This document shows positions 32,791 to 45,700 of a stretch of 64,000 bases of DNA, in pieces. Every line of letters begins with the position of its first letter. The first letter of the stretch is position 1. A program made the position numbers and the translations under genes. Source of the DNA: Chamaea fasciata (lineage: Eukaryota; Chordata; Aves; Passeriformes; Sylviidae); contig JARCOQ010000175.1 of NCBI GenBank assembly GCA_029207755.1, positions 1 to 64,000 on the forward strand. Reading direction: 5' to 3'. The notes beneath the pieces are model-generated. The model saw only the letters and a program-made list of their open reading frames with translations. It was not told the origin of the DNA and did no database searches.

Positions 32791-35700
32791 GCCAAAAGGC
32801 GCTTTCATGCTTCCCAGGCTAAGAGAAGCACTTTCCGTGCTGCAAACAGCTTCTCTGCTTGTGGAGAGCTCGGAAACAGCGCCTAGCCGCTGTTCCCAGC
32901 CAGCCTGCAGCGTGCAGCCTCCGAGAGCACTAGGCGCGGCCAAAAGTCGTTTTCTCACTTCCCAGGCTAAGAGAAGCACTTTCCGTGCTGCAAACAGCTT
33001 CTCTGCTTGTGGAGAGCTCGGAAACCGCGCCTAGCCACTGCTCGCAGCCAGCCTTCAGCGTGCAGCCTGCGAGAGCTCTAGGCGCGGCCAAAAGGCGCTT
33101 TCTCGCTTCCCAGGCTAAGAGAAGCACTTTCCGTGCTGCAAACAGCGTCTCTGCTTGTGGAGAGCTCGGAAACAGCGCCTAGCCGCTGTTCCCAGCCAGC
33201 CTGCAGCGTGCCGCCTCCGAGAGAACTAGGCGCGGCTAAAAAACGCTTTCTCGCTTCCCAGGCTAAGAGAAGCACTTTCCGTGCTGCAAACAGCTTCTCT
33301 GCTTGTGGAGAGCTCGGAAACAGCGCCCAGCCGCTTTTTCCAGCCAGCCAGCAGCGAAACATCGGACAACGCACTAGGCACGGCCAAAAGGCGCTTTCTC
33401 GCTTCCCAGGCTAAGATAAGCACTTTCCGTGCTGCAAACAGCTTCTCTGGGAGTGGAGAGCTCGGAAACCGCGCCTAGCCGCTGCTCACAGCCAGCCTGC
33501 AGCGTGCAGCCTCCGAGAGCACTAGGCGCGGCCAAAAAGCGCTTTCTCGCTTCCCAGGATAAGAGAAGCACTTTCCGTGCTGCAAACAGCTTCTCTGCTT
33601 GTGGAGAGCTTGGAAACCGCGCCTAGCTGCTGTTCGCAGCAGCGTGCTGCTAAACGCCGAGAAAGCACTAGGCACGGCCAAAAGGGGCTTTCTCGCTTCC
33701 CAGGCTAAGAGAAGCACTTTCCGTGCTGCAAACAGCTTCTCTGCTTGTGGAGAGCTCGGAAACCGCGCCTAGCCGCTGTTCCCAGCCAGCCTGCAGCGTG
33801 CAGCCTCCGAGAGAACTAGGCGCGGCCAAAAAACGCTTTCTCGCTTCCCAGGCTAAGAGAAGCACTTTCCGTGCTGCAAACAGCTTCTCTGCTTGTGGAG
33901 AGCTCGGAAACAGTGCCTAGCCACTGCTCGCAGCCAGCCTGCAGCGTGCAGCCTGCGAGAGCTCTAGGCGCGGCCTAAAGGCGCTTTCTGGCTTCCCAGG
34001 ATAAGAGAAGCACTTTCCGTGCTGCAAACACCTTCTCTGCTTCTGGAGAGCTCGGAAACAGCGCCTAGACGCTGTTCGCAGCCAGCCTGCAGCGAAACAT
34101 CGGACAAAGAACTAGGCACGGGCAAAAGGCGCTTTCTCGCTTCCCAGGCTAAGAGAAGCACTTTCCGTGCTGCAAACAGCTTCTCTGCTTGTGGAGAGCT
34201 CGGAAACAGCGCCCAGCTGCTGTTCCCTGCCAGCCTGCAGCGTGCAGCCTCCGAGAGAACTAGGCGCGGCCAAAAGGCGCTTTCTCGCTTCCCAGGCTAA
34301 GAGAAGCACTTTCGGTGCGGCAAACAGCTTCTCTGCTTGTGGAGAGCTCAGAAACCGCGCCAAGCCAGTGCTCGCAGCCAGCCTGTAGCGTGCAGCCTCC
34401 GACTGCACTAGGCGAGGCCAAAAGGCGCTTTCTGGCTTCCCAGGCTAAGAGAAGAACTTTCCGTGCTGCAAACAGCTTCTCTGCTTGTGGAGAGCTTGGA
34501 AACAGCGCCTAGCCGCTGTTCGCAGTCAGCCTGCAGCGAAACATCGGACAAAGCACTAGGCAAGGGCAAAAGGCGCTTTCTCGCTTCCCAGGCTAAGAGA
34601 AGCACTTTCCGTGCTGCAAACAGCTTCTCTGCTTGTGGAGAGCTCGGAAACCGCGCCTAGCCGCTGTTCGCAGCCAGCCGGCAGCGTGCAGCCTCCGAGA
34701 GCACTAGTCGCGGCCAAAAGGCGCTTTCTCGCTTCCCAGGGTAAGAGAAGCACTTTCCGTGCTGCAAAAAGCTTCTCTGCTTGTGGAGAGCTCGGAAACA
34801 GCGCCTAGCCGCTGTTCTCAGCCAGCCTGCAGCGTGCAGCCTCCGAGAGCACTAGGCGCGGCCAAAAGGCGCTTTCTGGCTTCCCAGGCTAAGAGAAGCA
34901 CTTTCCGTGCTGCAAACAGCTTCTCTGCTTGTGGAGAGCTCGGAAACAGCGCCTAGCCGCTGTTCCCAGCCAGCCTGCCGCGTGCAGCCTGCGAGAGCAC
35001 TAGGCGCGGCCAAAAGGCGCTTTCTCGCTTCCCAGGCTAAGAGAAGCACTTTCCGTGCTGCAAACAGCTTCTCTGCTTGTGGAGAGCTTGGAAACCGCGC
35101 CTAGCTGCTGTTCGCAGCAGCCTGCTGCTAAACGCCGAGAAAGCACTAGGCACGGCCAAAAGGCGCTTTCTTGCTTCCCAGGCTAAGAGAAGCACTTTCC
35201 GTGCTGCAAACAGCTTCTCTGCTTGTGGAGAGCTCGGAAACCGCGCCTAGCCACTGCTCGCAGCCAGCCTTCAGCGTGCAGCCTTCGAGAGCTCTAGGCG
35301 CGGCCAAAAGGCGCTTTCTCGGTTCCCAGGCTAAGAGAAGCACTTTCCGTGCTGCAAACAGCGTCTCTGCTTGTGGAGAGCTCGGAAACAGCGCCTAGCC
35401 GCTGTTCGCAGCCAGCCTGCAGCGTGCCGCCTCCGAGAGCACTAGGCGCGGCCAAAAGCGGCTTTCTCGCTTCTCAGGCTAAGAGAAGCACTTTCCGTGC
35501 TGCAAACAGCTTCTCTGCTTGTGGAGAGCTCGGAAACAGCGCCCAGCCGCTTTTCCCAGCCAGCCAGCAGCGAAACATCGGACAACGCACTAGGCACGGC
35601 CAAAAGGCGCTTTCTTGCTTCCCAGGCTAAGATAAGCACTTTCCGTGCTGCAAACAGCTTCTCTGCGTGTGGAGAGCTCGGAAACCGCGCCTAGCCGCTG

Positions 35701-36186
35701 CTCACAGCCAGCCTGCAGCGTGCAGCCTCCGAGAGCACTAGGCGCGGCCAAAAAGCGCTTTCTCGCTTCCCAGGATAAGAGAAGCACTTTCCGTGCTGCA
35801 AACAGCTTCTCTGCTTGTGGAGAGCTTGGAAACCGCGCCTAGCTGCTGTTCGCAGCAGCCTGCTGCTAAACGCCGAGAAAGCACTAGGCACGGCCAAAAC
35901 GCGCTTTCTTGCTTCCCAGGCTAAGAGAAGCACTTTCCGTGCTGCAAACAGCTTCTCTGCTTGTGGAGAGCTCGGAAACAGCGCCTAGCCGCTGTTCCCA
36001 GCCAGCCTGCAGCGTGCAGCCTCCGAGAGCACTAGGCGCGGCCAAAAGTCGCTTTCTCACTTCCCAGGCTAAGAGAAGCACTTTCCGTGCTGCAAACAGC
36101 TTCTCTGCTTGTGGAGAGCTCGGAAACCGCGCCTAGCCACTGCTCGCAGCCAGCCTTCAGCATGCAGCCTGCGAGAGCTCTAGGCG
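31015..36186 (+). repeat. 5171-bp higher-order repeat, unit 1
   Basis: Thirty-five monomers, several of them 146-147 bp. The same succession starts again at 36186 and at 41357. It contains both copies of the 2.37-kb internal repeat, then a segment (35.4-36.1 kb) with AAAAGCGGC, AAAACGCGC and AAAAGTCGC junctions. Confidence 0.87.
33195..35155 (+). repeat. 2.37-kb internal repeat, copy 2
   Basis: Follows the order of 30830-32790 with private changes such as CTTTTTCCAGCC near 33335, TCTGGGAGTGGAG near 33447, GCAGCAGCGTGC near 33640, CCGGCAGCG near 34678 and CTAGTCGCGG near 34706. These changes recur at 38.5-39.9 kb in the next 5171-bp unit, so this copy existed before that unit was duplicated. 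Confidence 0.78.
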
Positions 36187-39100
36187 CGGCCAAAAGGCGC
36201 TTTCTCGCTTCCCAGGCTAAGATAAGCACTTTCCGTGCTGCAAACAGCTTCTCTGCGTGTGGAGAGCTCGGAAACCGCGCCTAGCCGATGCTCACAGCCA
36301 GCCTGCAGCGTGCAGCCTCCGAGAGCACTAGGCGCAACCAAAAAGCGCTTTCTCGCTTCCCAGGATAAGAGAAGCACTTTCCGTGCTGCAAACAGCTTCT
36401 CTGCTTGTGGAGAGCTCGGAAACAGCGCCTAGCTGCTGTTCGCAGCAGCCTGCTGCTAAACGCCGAGAAAGCACTATGCACGGCCAAAAAGCGCTTTCTT
36501 GCTTCCCAGGCTAAGAGAAACACTTTCCGTGCTGCAAACAGCTTCTCTGCTTGTGGAGAGCTCGGAAACCGCGCCTAGCCGCTGTTCCCAGCCAGTCTGC
36601 AGCGTGCAGCCTCCGAGAGAACTAGGCGCGGCCAAAAAACGCTTTCTCGCTTCCCAGGCTAAGAGAAGCACTTTCCGTGCTGCAAACAGCTTCTCTGCTT
36701 GTGGAGAGCTCGGAAACAGTGCCTAGCCACTGCTCGCAGCCAGCCTGCAGCGTGCAGCCTGCGAGAGCTCTAGGCGCGGCCTAAAAGCGCTTTCTGTCTT
36801 CCCAGGATAAGAGAAGCACTTTCCGTGCTGCAAACACCTTCTCTGCTTCTGGAGAGCTCGGAAACAGCGCCTAGACGCTGTTCGCAGCCAGCCTGCAGCG
36901 AAACATCGGACAAAGCACTAGGCACGGGCAAAAGGCGCTTTCTCGCTTCCCAGGCTAAGAGAAGCACTTTCCGTGCTGCAAACAGCTTCTCTGCTTGTGG
37001 AGAGCTCGGAAACAGCGCCCAGCTGCTGTTCCCTGCCAGCCTGCAGCGTGCAGCCTCTGAGAGAACTAGGCGCGGCCAAAAGGCGCTTTCTCGCTTCCCA
37101 GGCTAAGAGAAGCACTTTCGGTGCGGCAAACAGCTTCTCTGCTTGTGGAGAGCTCAGAAACCGCGCCAAGCCAGTGCTCGCAGCCAGCCTGTAGCGTGCA
37201 GCCTCCGACTGCACTAGGCGAGGCCAAAAGGCGCTTTCTGGCTTCCCAGGCTAAGAGAAGAACTTTCCGTGCTGCAAACAGCTTCTCTGCTTGTGGAGAG
37301 CTTGGAAACTGCGCCTAGCCGCTGTTCGCAGTCAGCCTGCCGCGAAACATCGGACAAAGCACTAGGCAAGGGCAAAAGGCGCTTTCTCGCTTCCCAGGCT
37401 AAGAGAAGCACTTTCCGTGCTGCAAACAGCTTCTCTGCTTGTGGAGAGCTCGGAAACCGCGCCTAGCCGCTGTTCGCAGCCAGCCTGCAGCGTGCAGCCT
37501 CCGAGAGCACTAGGCGCGGCCAAAAGGCGCTTTCTCGCTTCCCAGGGTAAGAGAAGCACTTTCCGTGCTGCAAAAAGCTTCTCTGCTTGTGGAGAGCTCG
37601 GAAACAGCGCCTAGCCGCTGTTCTCAGCCAGCCTGCAGCGTGCAGCCTCCGAGAGCACTAGGCGCGGTCAAAAGGCGCTTTCTGGCTTCCCAGGCTAAGA
37701 GAAGCACTTTCCGGGCTGCAAACAGCTTCTCTGCTTGTGGAGAGCTCGGAAACAGCGCCTAGCCGCTGTTCCCAGCCAGCCTGCAGCGTGCAGCCTGCGA
37801 GAGCACTAGGCGCGGCCAAAAGGCGCTTTCTCGCTTCCCAGGCTAAGAGAAGCACTTTCCGTGCTGCAAACAGCTTCTCTGCTTGTGGAGAGCTCGGAAA
37901 CCGCGCCTAGCCGCTGTTCGCAGCCAGCCTGCTGCTAAACGCCTAGAAAGCACTAGGCACGGCCAAAAGGCGCTTTCATGCTTCCCAGGCTAAGAGAAGC
38001 ACTTTCCGTGCTGCAAACAGCTTCTCTGCTTGTGGAGAGCTCGGAAACAGCGCCTAGCCGCTGTTCCCAGCCAGCCTGCAGCGTGCAGCCTCCGAGAGCA
38101 CTAGGCGCGGCCAAAAGTCGCTTTCTCACTTCCCAGGCTAAGAGAAGCACTTTCCGTGCTGCAAACAGCTTCTCTGCTTGTGGAGAGCTCGGAAACCGCG
38201 CCTAGCCACTGCTCGCAGCCAGCCTGCAGCGTGCAGCCTGCGAGAGCTCTAGGCGCGGCCAAAAGGCGCTTTCTCGCTTCCCAGGCTAAGAGAAGCACTT
38301 TCCGTGCTGCAAACAGCGTCTCTGCTTGTGGAGAGCTCGGAAACAGCGCCTAGCCGCTGTTCCCAGCCAGCCTGCAGCGTGCCGCCTCCGAGAGAACTAG
38401 GCGCGGCTAAAAAACGCTTTCTCGCTTCCCAGGCTAAGAGAAGCACTTTCCGTGCTGCAAACAGCTTCTCTGCTTGTGGAGAGCTCGGAAACAGCGCCCA
38501 GCCGCTTTTTCCAGCCAGCCAGCAGCGAAACATCGGACAACGCACTAGGCACGGCCAAAAGGCGCTTTCTCGCTTCCCAGGCTAAGATAAGCACTTTCCG
38601 TGCTGCAAACAGCTTCTCTGGGAGTGGAGAGCTCGGAAACCGCGCCTAGCCGCTGCTCACAGCCAGCCTGCAGCGTGCAGCCTCCGAGAGCACTAGGCGC
38701 GGCCAAAAAGCGCTTTCTCGCTTCCCAGGATAAGAGAAGCACTTTCCGTGCTGCAAACAGCTTCTCTGCTTGTGGAGAGCTTGGAAACCGCGCCTAGCTG
38801 CTGTTCGCAGCAGCGTGCTGCTAAACGCCGAGAAAGCACTAGGCACGGCCAAAAGGGGCTTTCTCGCTTCCCAGGCTAAGAGAAGCACTTTCCGTGCTGC
38901 AAACAGCTTCTCTGCTTGTGGAGAGCTCGGAAACCGCGCCTAGCCGCTGTTCCCAGCCAGCCTGCAGCGTGCAGCCTCCGAGAGAACTAGGCGCGGCCAA
39001 AAAACGCTTTCTCGCTTCCCAGGCTAAGAGAAGCACTTTCCGTGCTGCAAACAGCTTCTCTGCTTGTGGAGAGCTCGGAAACAGTGCCTAGCCACTGCTC

Positions 39101-41357
39101 GCAGCCAGCCTGCAGCGTGCAGCCTGCGAGAGCTCTAGGCGCGGCCTAAAGGCGCTTTCTGGCTTCCCAGGATAAGAGAAGCACTTTCCGTGCTGCAAAC
39201 ACCTTCTCTGCTTCTGGAGAGCTCGGAAACAGCGCCTAGACGCTGTTCGCAGCCAGCCTGCAGCGAAACATCGGACAAAGAACTAGGCACGGGCAAAAGG
39301 CGCTTTCTCGCTTCCCAGGCTAAGAGAAGCACTTTCCGTGCTGCAAACAGCTTCTCTGCTTGTGGAGAGCTCGGAAACAGCGCCCAGCTGCTGTTCCCTG
39401 CCAGCCTGCAGCGTGCAGCCTCCGAGAGAACTAGGCGCGGCCAAAAGGCGCTTTCTCGCTTCCCAGGCTAAGAGAAGCACTTTCGGTGCGGCAAACAGCT
39501 TCTCTGCTTGTGGAGAGCTCAGAAACCGCGCCAAGCCAGTGCTCGCAGCCAGCCTGTAGCGTGCAGCCTCCGACTGCACTAGGCGAGGCCAAAAGGCGCT
39601 TTCTGGCTTCCCAGGCTAAGAGAAGAACTTTCCGTGCTGCAAACAGCTTCTCTGCTTGTGGAGAGCTTGGAAACAGCGCCTAGCCGCTGTTCGCAGTCAG
39701 CCTGCAGCGAAACATCGGACAAAGCACTAGGCAAGGGCAAAAGGCGCTTTCTCGCTTCCCAGGCTAAGAGAAGCACTTTCCGTGCTGCAAACAGCTTCTC
39801 TGCTTGTGGAGAGCTCGGAAACCGCGCCTAGCCGCTGTTCGCAGCCAGCCGGCAGCGTGCAGCCTCCGAGAGCACTAGTCGCGGCCAAAAGGCGCTTTCT
39901 CGCTTCCCAGGGTAAGAGAAGCACTTTCCGTGCTGCAAAAAGCTTCTCTGCTTGTGGAGAGCTCGGAAACAGCGCCTAGCCGCTGTTCTCAGCCAGCCTG
40001 CAGCGTGCAGCCTCCGAGAGCACTAGGCGCGGCCAAAAGGCGCTTTCTGGCTTCCCAGGCTAAGAGAAGCACTTTCCGTGCTGCAAACAGCTTCTCTGCT
40101 TGTGGAGAACTCGGAAACAGCGCCTAGCCGCTGTTCCCAGCCAGCCTGCCGCGTGCAGCCTGCGAGAGCACTAGGCGCGGCCAAAAGGCGCTTTCTCGCT
40201 TCCCAGGCTAAGAGAAGCACTTTCCGTGCTGCAAACAGCTTCTCTGCTTGTGGAGAGCTTGGAAACCGCGCCTAGCTGCTGTTCGCAGCAGCCTGCTGCT
40301 AAACGCCGAGAAAGCACTAGGCACGGCCAAAAGGCGCTTTCTTGCTTCCCAGGCTAAGAGAAGCACTTTCCGTGCTGCAAACAGCTTCTCTGCTTGTGGA
40401 GAGCTCGGAAACCGCGCCTAGCCACTGCTCGCAGCCAGCCTTCAGCGTGCAGCCTTCGAGAGCTCTAGGCGCGGCCAAAAGGCGCTTTCTCGGTTCCCAG
40501 GCTAAGAGAAGCACTTTCCGTGCTGCAAACAGCGTCTCTGCTTGTGGAGAGCTCGGAAACAGCGCCTAGCCGCTGTTCGCAGCCAGCCTGCAGCGTGCCG
40601 CCTCCGAGAGCACTAGGCGCGGCCAAAAGCGGCTTTCTCGCTTCTCAGGCTAAGAGAAGCACTTTCCGTGCTGCAAACAGCTTCTCTGCTTGTGGAGAGC
40701 TCGGAAACAGCGCCCAGCCGCTTTTCCCAGCCAGCCAGCAGCGAAACATCGGACAACGCACTAGGCACGGCCAAAAGGCGCTTTCTTGCTTCCCAGGCTA
40801 AGATAAGCACTTTCCGTGCTGCAAACAGCTTCTCTGCGTGTGGAGAGCTCGGAAACCGCGCCTAGCCGCTGCTCACAGCCAGCCTGCAGCGTGCAGCCTC
40901 CGAGAGCACTAGGCGCGGCCAAAAAGCGCTTTCTCGCTTCCCAGGATAAGAGAAGCACTTTCCGTGCTGCAAACAGCTTCTCTGCTTGTGGAGAGCTTGG
41001 AAACCGCGCCTAGCTGCTGTTCGCAGCAGCCTGCTGCTAAACGCCGAGAAAGCACTAGGCACGGCCAAAACGCGCTTTCTTGCTTCCCAGGCTAAGAGAA
41101 GCACTTTCCGTGCTGCAAACAGCTTCTCTGCTTGTGGAGAGCTCGGAAACAGCGCCTAGCCGCTGTTCCCAGCCAGCCTGCAGCGTGCAGCCTCCGAGAG
41201 CACTAGGCGCGGCCAAAAGTCGCTTTCTCACTTCCCAGGCTAAGAGAAGCACTTTCCGTGCTGCAAACAGCTTCTCTGCTTGTGGAGAGCTCGGAAACCG
41301 CGCCTAGCCACTGCTCGCAGCCAGCCTTCAGCATGCAGCCTGCGAGAGCTCTAGGCG
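36186..41357 (+). repeat. 5171-bp higher-order repeat, unit 2
   Basis: Matches unit 1 at +5171 bp over its full length. Private bases include GCAGCCTCTGAG near 37058, CGCGGTCAAAAGG near 37668 and GGAGAACTCGG near 40106. It starts with the GGCGCAACCAAAAAGC and CCGATGCTCAC variants near 36.28-36.34 kb, which recur at 41.45-41.51 and 46.04-46.09 kb. Confidence 0.87.
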
Positions 41358-42433
41358 CGGCCAAAAGGCGCTTTCTCGCTTCCCAGGCTAAGATAAGCAC
41401 TTTCCGTGCTGCAAACAGCTTCTCTGCGTGTGGAGAGCTCGGAAACCGCGCCTAGCCGATGCTCACAGCCAGCCTGCAGCGTGCAGCCTCCGAGAGCACT
41501 AGGCGCAACCAAAAAGCGCTTTCTCGCTTCCCAGGATAAGAGAAGCACTTTCCGTGCTGCAAACAGCTTCTCTGCTTGTGGAGAGCTCGGAAACAGCGCC
41601 TAGCTGCTGTTCGCAGCAGCCTGCTGCTAAACGCCGAGAAAGCACTATGCACGGCCAAAAGGCGCTTTCTTGCTTCCCAGGCTAAGAGAAACACTTTCCG
41701 TGCTGCAAACAGCTTCTCTGCTTGTGGAGAGCTCGGAAACCGCGCCTAGCCGCTGTTCCCAGCCAGCCTGCAGCGTGCAGCCTCCGAGAGAACTAGGCGC
41801 GGCCAAAAAACGCTTTCTCGCTTCCCAGGCTAAGAGAAGCACTTTCCGTGCTGCAAACAGCTTCTCTGCTTGTGGAGAGCTCGGAAACAGTGCCTAGCCA
41901 CTGCTCGCAGCCAGCCTGCAGCGTGCAGCCTGCGAGAGATCTAGGCGCGGCCTAAAAGCGCTTTCTGTCTTCCCAGGATAAGAGAAGCACTTTCCGTGCT
42001 GCAAACACCTTCTCTGCTTCTGGAGAGCTCGGAAACAGCGCCTAGACGCTGTTCGCAGCCAGCCTGCAGCGAAACATCGGACAAAGCACTAGGCACGGGC
42101 AAAAGGCGCTTTCTCGCTTCCCAGGCTAAGAGAAGCACTTTCCGTGCTGCAAACAGCTTCTCTGCTTGTGGAGAGCTCGGAAACAGCGCCCAGCTGCTGT
42201 TCCCTGCCAGCCTGCAGCGTGCAGCCTCCGAGAGAACTAGGCGCGGCCAAAAGGCGCTTTCTCGCTTCCCAGGCTAAGAGAAGCACTTTCGGTGCGGCAA
42301 ACAGCTTCTCTGCTTGTGGAGAGCTCAGAAACCGCGCCAAGCCAGTGCTCGCAGCCAGCCTGTAGCGTGCAGCCTCCGACTGCACTAGGCGAGGCCAAAA
42401 GGCGCTTTCTGGCTTCCCAGGCTAAGAGAAGCA
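41357..42433 (+). repeat. 5171-bp higher-order repeat, partial unit 3
   Basis: The 5171-bp succession begins a third time and continues for about 7 monomers. It then breaks at about 42.43-42.5 kb, where the expected AAGAACTTTCC monomer is replaced by one resembling 32.98-33.1 kb (CACTGCTCGCAGCCAGCC then TTCAGCG). A chimeric junction of about two monomers follows, to 42.79 kb. Confidence 0.82.
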
Positions 42434-42787
42434 CTTTCCGTGCTGCAAACAGCTTCTCTGCTTGTGGAGAGCTTGGAAACAGCGCCTAGCCACTGCTCGC
42501 AGCCAGCCTTCAGCGTGCAGCCTGCGAGAGCTCTAGGCGCGGCCAAAAGGCGCTTTCTCGCTTCCCAGGCTAAGAGAAGCACTTTCGGTGCGGCAAACAG
42601 CTTCTCTGCTTGTGGAGAGCTCAGAAACCGCGCCAAGCCAGGGCTCGCAGCCAGCCTGCAGCGTGCAGCCTCCGAGAGCACTAGGCGCGGCCAAAAGGCG
42701 CTTTCTGGATTCCCAGGCTAAGAGAAGCACTTTCCGGGCTGCAAACAGCTTCTCTGCTTGTGGAGAGCTCGGAAACAGCGCCTAGCC

Positions 42788-45700
42788 GCTGTTCCCAGCC
42801 AGCCTGCAGCGTGCAGCCTCCGAGAGCACTAGGCGCGGCCAAAAGTCGCTTTCTCACTTCCCAGGCTAAGAGAAGCACTTTCCGTGCTGCAAACAGCTTC
42901 TCTGCTTGTGGAGAGCTCGGAAACCGCGCCTAGCCACTGCTCGCAGCCAGCCTTCAGCGTGCAGCCTGCGAGAGCTCTAGGCGCGGCCAAAAGGCGCTTT
43001 CTCGCTTCCCAGGCTAAGAGAAGCACTTTCCGTGCTGCAAACAGCGTCTCTGCTTGTGGAGAGCTCGGAAACAGCGCCTAGCCGCTGTTCCCAGCCAGCC
43101 TGCAGCGTGCCGCCTCCGAGAGAACTAGGCGCGGCTAAAAAACGCTTTCTCGCTTCCCAGGCTAAGAGAAGCACTTTCCGTGCTGCAAACAGCTTCTCTG
43201 CTTGTGGAGAGCTCGGAAACAGCGCCCAGCCGCTTTTTCCAGCCAGCCAGCAGCGAAACATCGGACAACGCACTAGGCACGGCCAAAAGGCGCTTTCTCG
43301 CTTCCCAGGCTAAGATAAGCACTTTCCGTGCTGCAAACAGCTTCTCTGGGAGTGGAGAGCTCGGAAACCGCGCCTAGCCGCTGCTCACAGCCAGCCTGCA
43401 GCGTGCAGCCTCCGAGAGCACTAGGCGCGGCCAAAAAGCGCTTTCTCGCTTCCCAGGATAAGAGAAGCACTTTCCGTGCTGCAAACAGCTTCTCTGCTTG
43501 TGGAGAGCTTGGAAACCGCGCCTAGCTGCTGTTCGCAGCAGCGTGCTGCTAAACGCCGAGAAAGCACTAGGCACGGCCAAAAGGGGCTTTCTCGCTTCCC
43601 AGGCTAAGAGAAGCACTTTCCGTGCTGCAAACAGCTTCTCTGCTTGTGGAGAGCTCGGAAACCGCGCCTAGCCGCTGTTCCCAGCCAGCCTGCAGCGTGC
43701 AGCCTCCGAGAGAACTAGGCGCGGCCAAAAAACGCTTTCTCGCTTCCCAGGCTAAGAGAAGCACTTTCCGTGCTGCAAACAGCTTCTCTGCTTGTGGAGA
43801 GCTCGGAAACAGTGCCTAGCCACTGCTCGCAGCCAGCCTGCAGCGTGCAGCCTGCGAGAGCTCTAGGCGCGGCCTAAAGGCGCTTTCTGGCTTCCCAGGA
43901 TAAGAGAAGCACTTTCCGTGCTGCAAACACCTTCTCTGCTTCTGGAGAGCTCGGAAACAGCGCCTAGACGCTGTTCGCAGCCAGCCTGCAGCGAAACATC
44001 GGACAAAGCACTAGGCACGGGCAAAAGGCGCTTTCTCGCTTCCCAGGCTAAGAGAAGCACTTTCCGTGCTGCAAACAGCTTCTCTGCTTGTGGAGAGCTC
44101 GGAAACAGCGCCCAGCTGCTGTTCCCTGCCAGCCTGCAGCGTGCAGCCTCCGAGAGAACTAGGCGCGGCCAAAAGGCGCTTTCTCGCTTCCCAGGCTAAG
44201 AGAAGCACTTTCGGTGCGGCAAACAGCTTCTCTGCTTGTGGAGAGCTCAGAAACCGCGCCAAGCCAGTGCTCGCAGCCAGCCTGTAGCGTGCAGCCTCCG
44301 ACTGCACTAGGCGAGGCCAAAAGGCGCTTTCTGGCTTCCCAGGATAAGAGAAGAACTTTCCGTGCTGCAAACAGCTTCTCTGCTTGTGGAGAGCTTGGAA
44401 ACAGCGCCTAGCCGCTGTTCGCAGTCAGCCTGCAGCGAAACATCGGACAAAGCACTAGGCAAGGGCAAAAGGCGCTTTCTCGCTTCCCAGGCTAAGAGAA
44501 GCACTTTCCGTGCTGCAAACAGCTTCTCTGCTTGTGGAGAGCTCGGAAACCGCGCCTAGCCGCTGTTCGCAGCCAGCCTGCAGCGTGCAGCCTCCGAGAG
44601 CACTAGGCGCGGCCAAAAGGCGCTTTCTCGCTTCCCAGGGTAAGAGAAGCACTTTCCGTGCTGCAAAAAGCTTCTCTGCTTGTGGAGAGCTCGGAAACAG
44701 CGCCTAGCCGCTGTTCTCAGCCAGCCTGCAGCGTGCAGCCTCCGAGAGCACTAGGCGCGGCCAAAAGGCGCTTTCTGGCTTCCCAGGCTAAGAGAAGCAC
44801 TTTCCGTGCTGCAAACAGCTTCTCTGCTTGTGGAGAGCTCGGAAACAGCGCCTAGCCGCTGTTCCCAGCCAGCCTGCCGCGTGCAGCCTGCGAGAGCACT
44901 AGGCGCGGCCAAAAGGCGCTTTCTCGCTTCCCAGGCTAAGAGAAGCACTTTCCGTGCTGCAAACAGCTTCTCTGCTTGTGGAGAGCTTGGAAACCGCGCC
45001 TAGCTGCTGTTCGCAGCAGCCTGCTCCTAAACGCCGAGAAAGCACTAGGCACGGCCAAAAGGCGCTTTCTCGGTTCCCAGGCTAAGAGAAGCACTTTCCG
45101 TGCTGCAAACAGCGTCTCTGCTTGTGGAGAGCTCGGAAACAGGGCCTAGCCGCTGTTCCCAGCCAGCCTGCAGCGTGCAGCCTCCGAGAGAACTAGGCGC
45201 GGCTAAAAAACGCTTTCCCGCTTGCCAGGCTAAGAGAAGCACTTTCCGTGCTGCAAACAGCTTCTCTGCTTGTGGAGAGCTCGGAAACAGCGCCCAGCCG
45301 CTTTTCCCAGCCAGCCAGCAGCGAAACATCGGACAACGCACTAGGCACGGCCAAAAGGCGCTTTCTTGCGTCCCAGGCTAAGAGAAGCACTTTCCGTGCT
45401 GCAAACAGCTTCTCTGCGTGTGGAGAGCTCGGAAACCGCGCCTAGCCGCTGCTCACAGCCAGCCTGCAGCGTGCAGCCTCCGAGAGCACTAGGCGCGGCC
45501 AAAAAGCGCTTTCTCGCTTCCCAGGATAAGAGAAGCACTTTCCGTGCTGCAAACAGCTTCTCTGCTTGTGGAGAGCTTGGAAACCGCGCCTAGCTGCTGT
45601 TCGCAGCAGCCTGCTGCTAAACGCCGAGAAAGCACTAGGCACGGCCAAAACGCGCTTTCTTGCTTCCCAGGCTAAGAGAAGCACTTTCCGTGCTGCAAAG

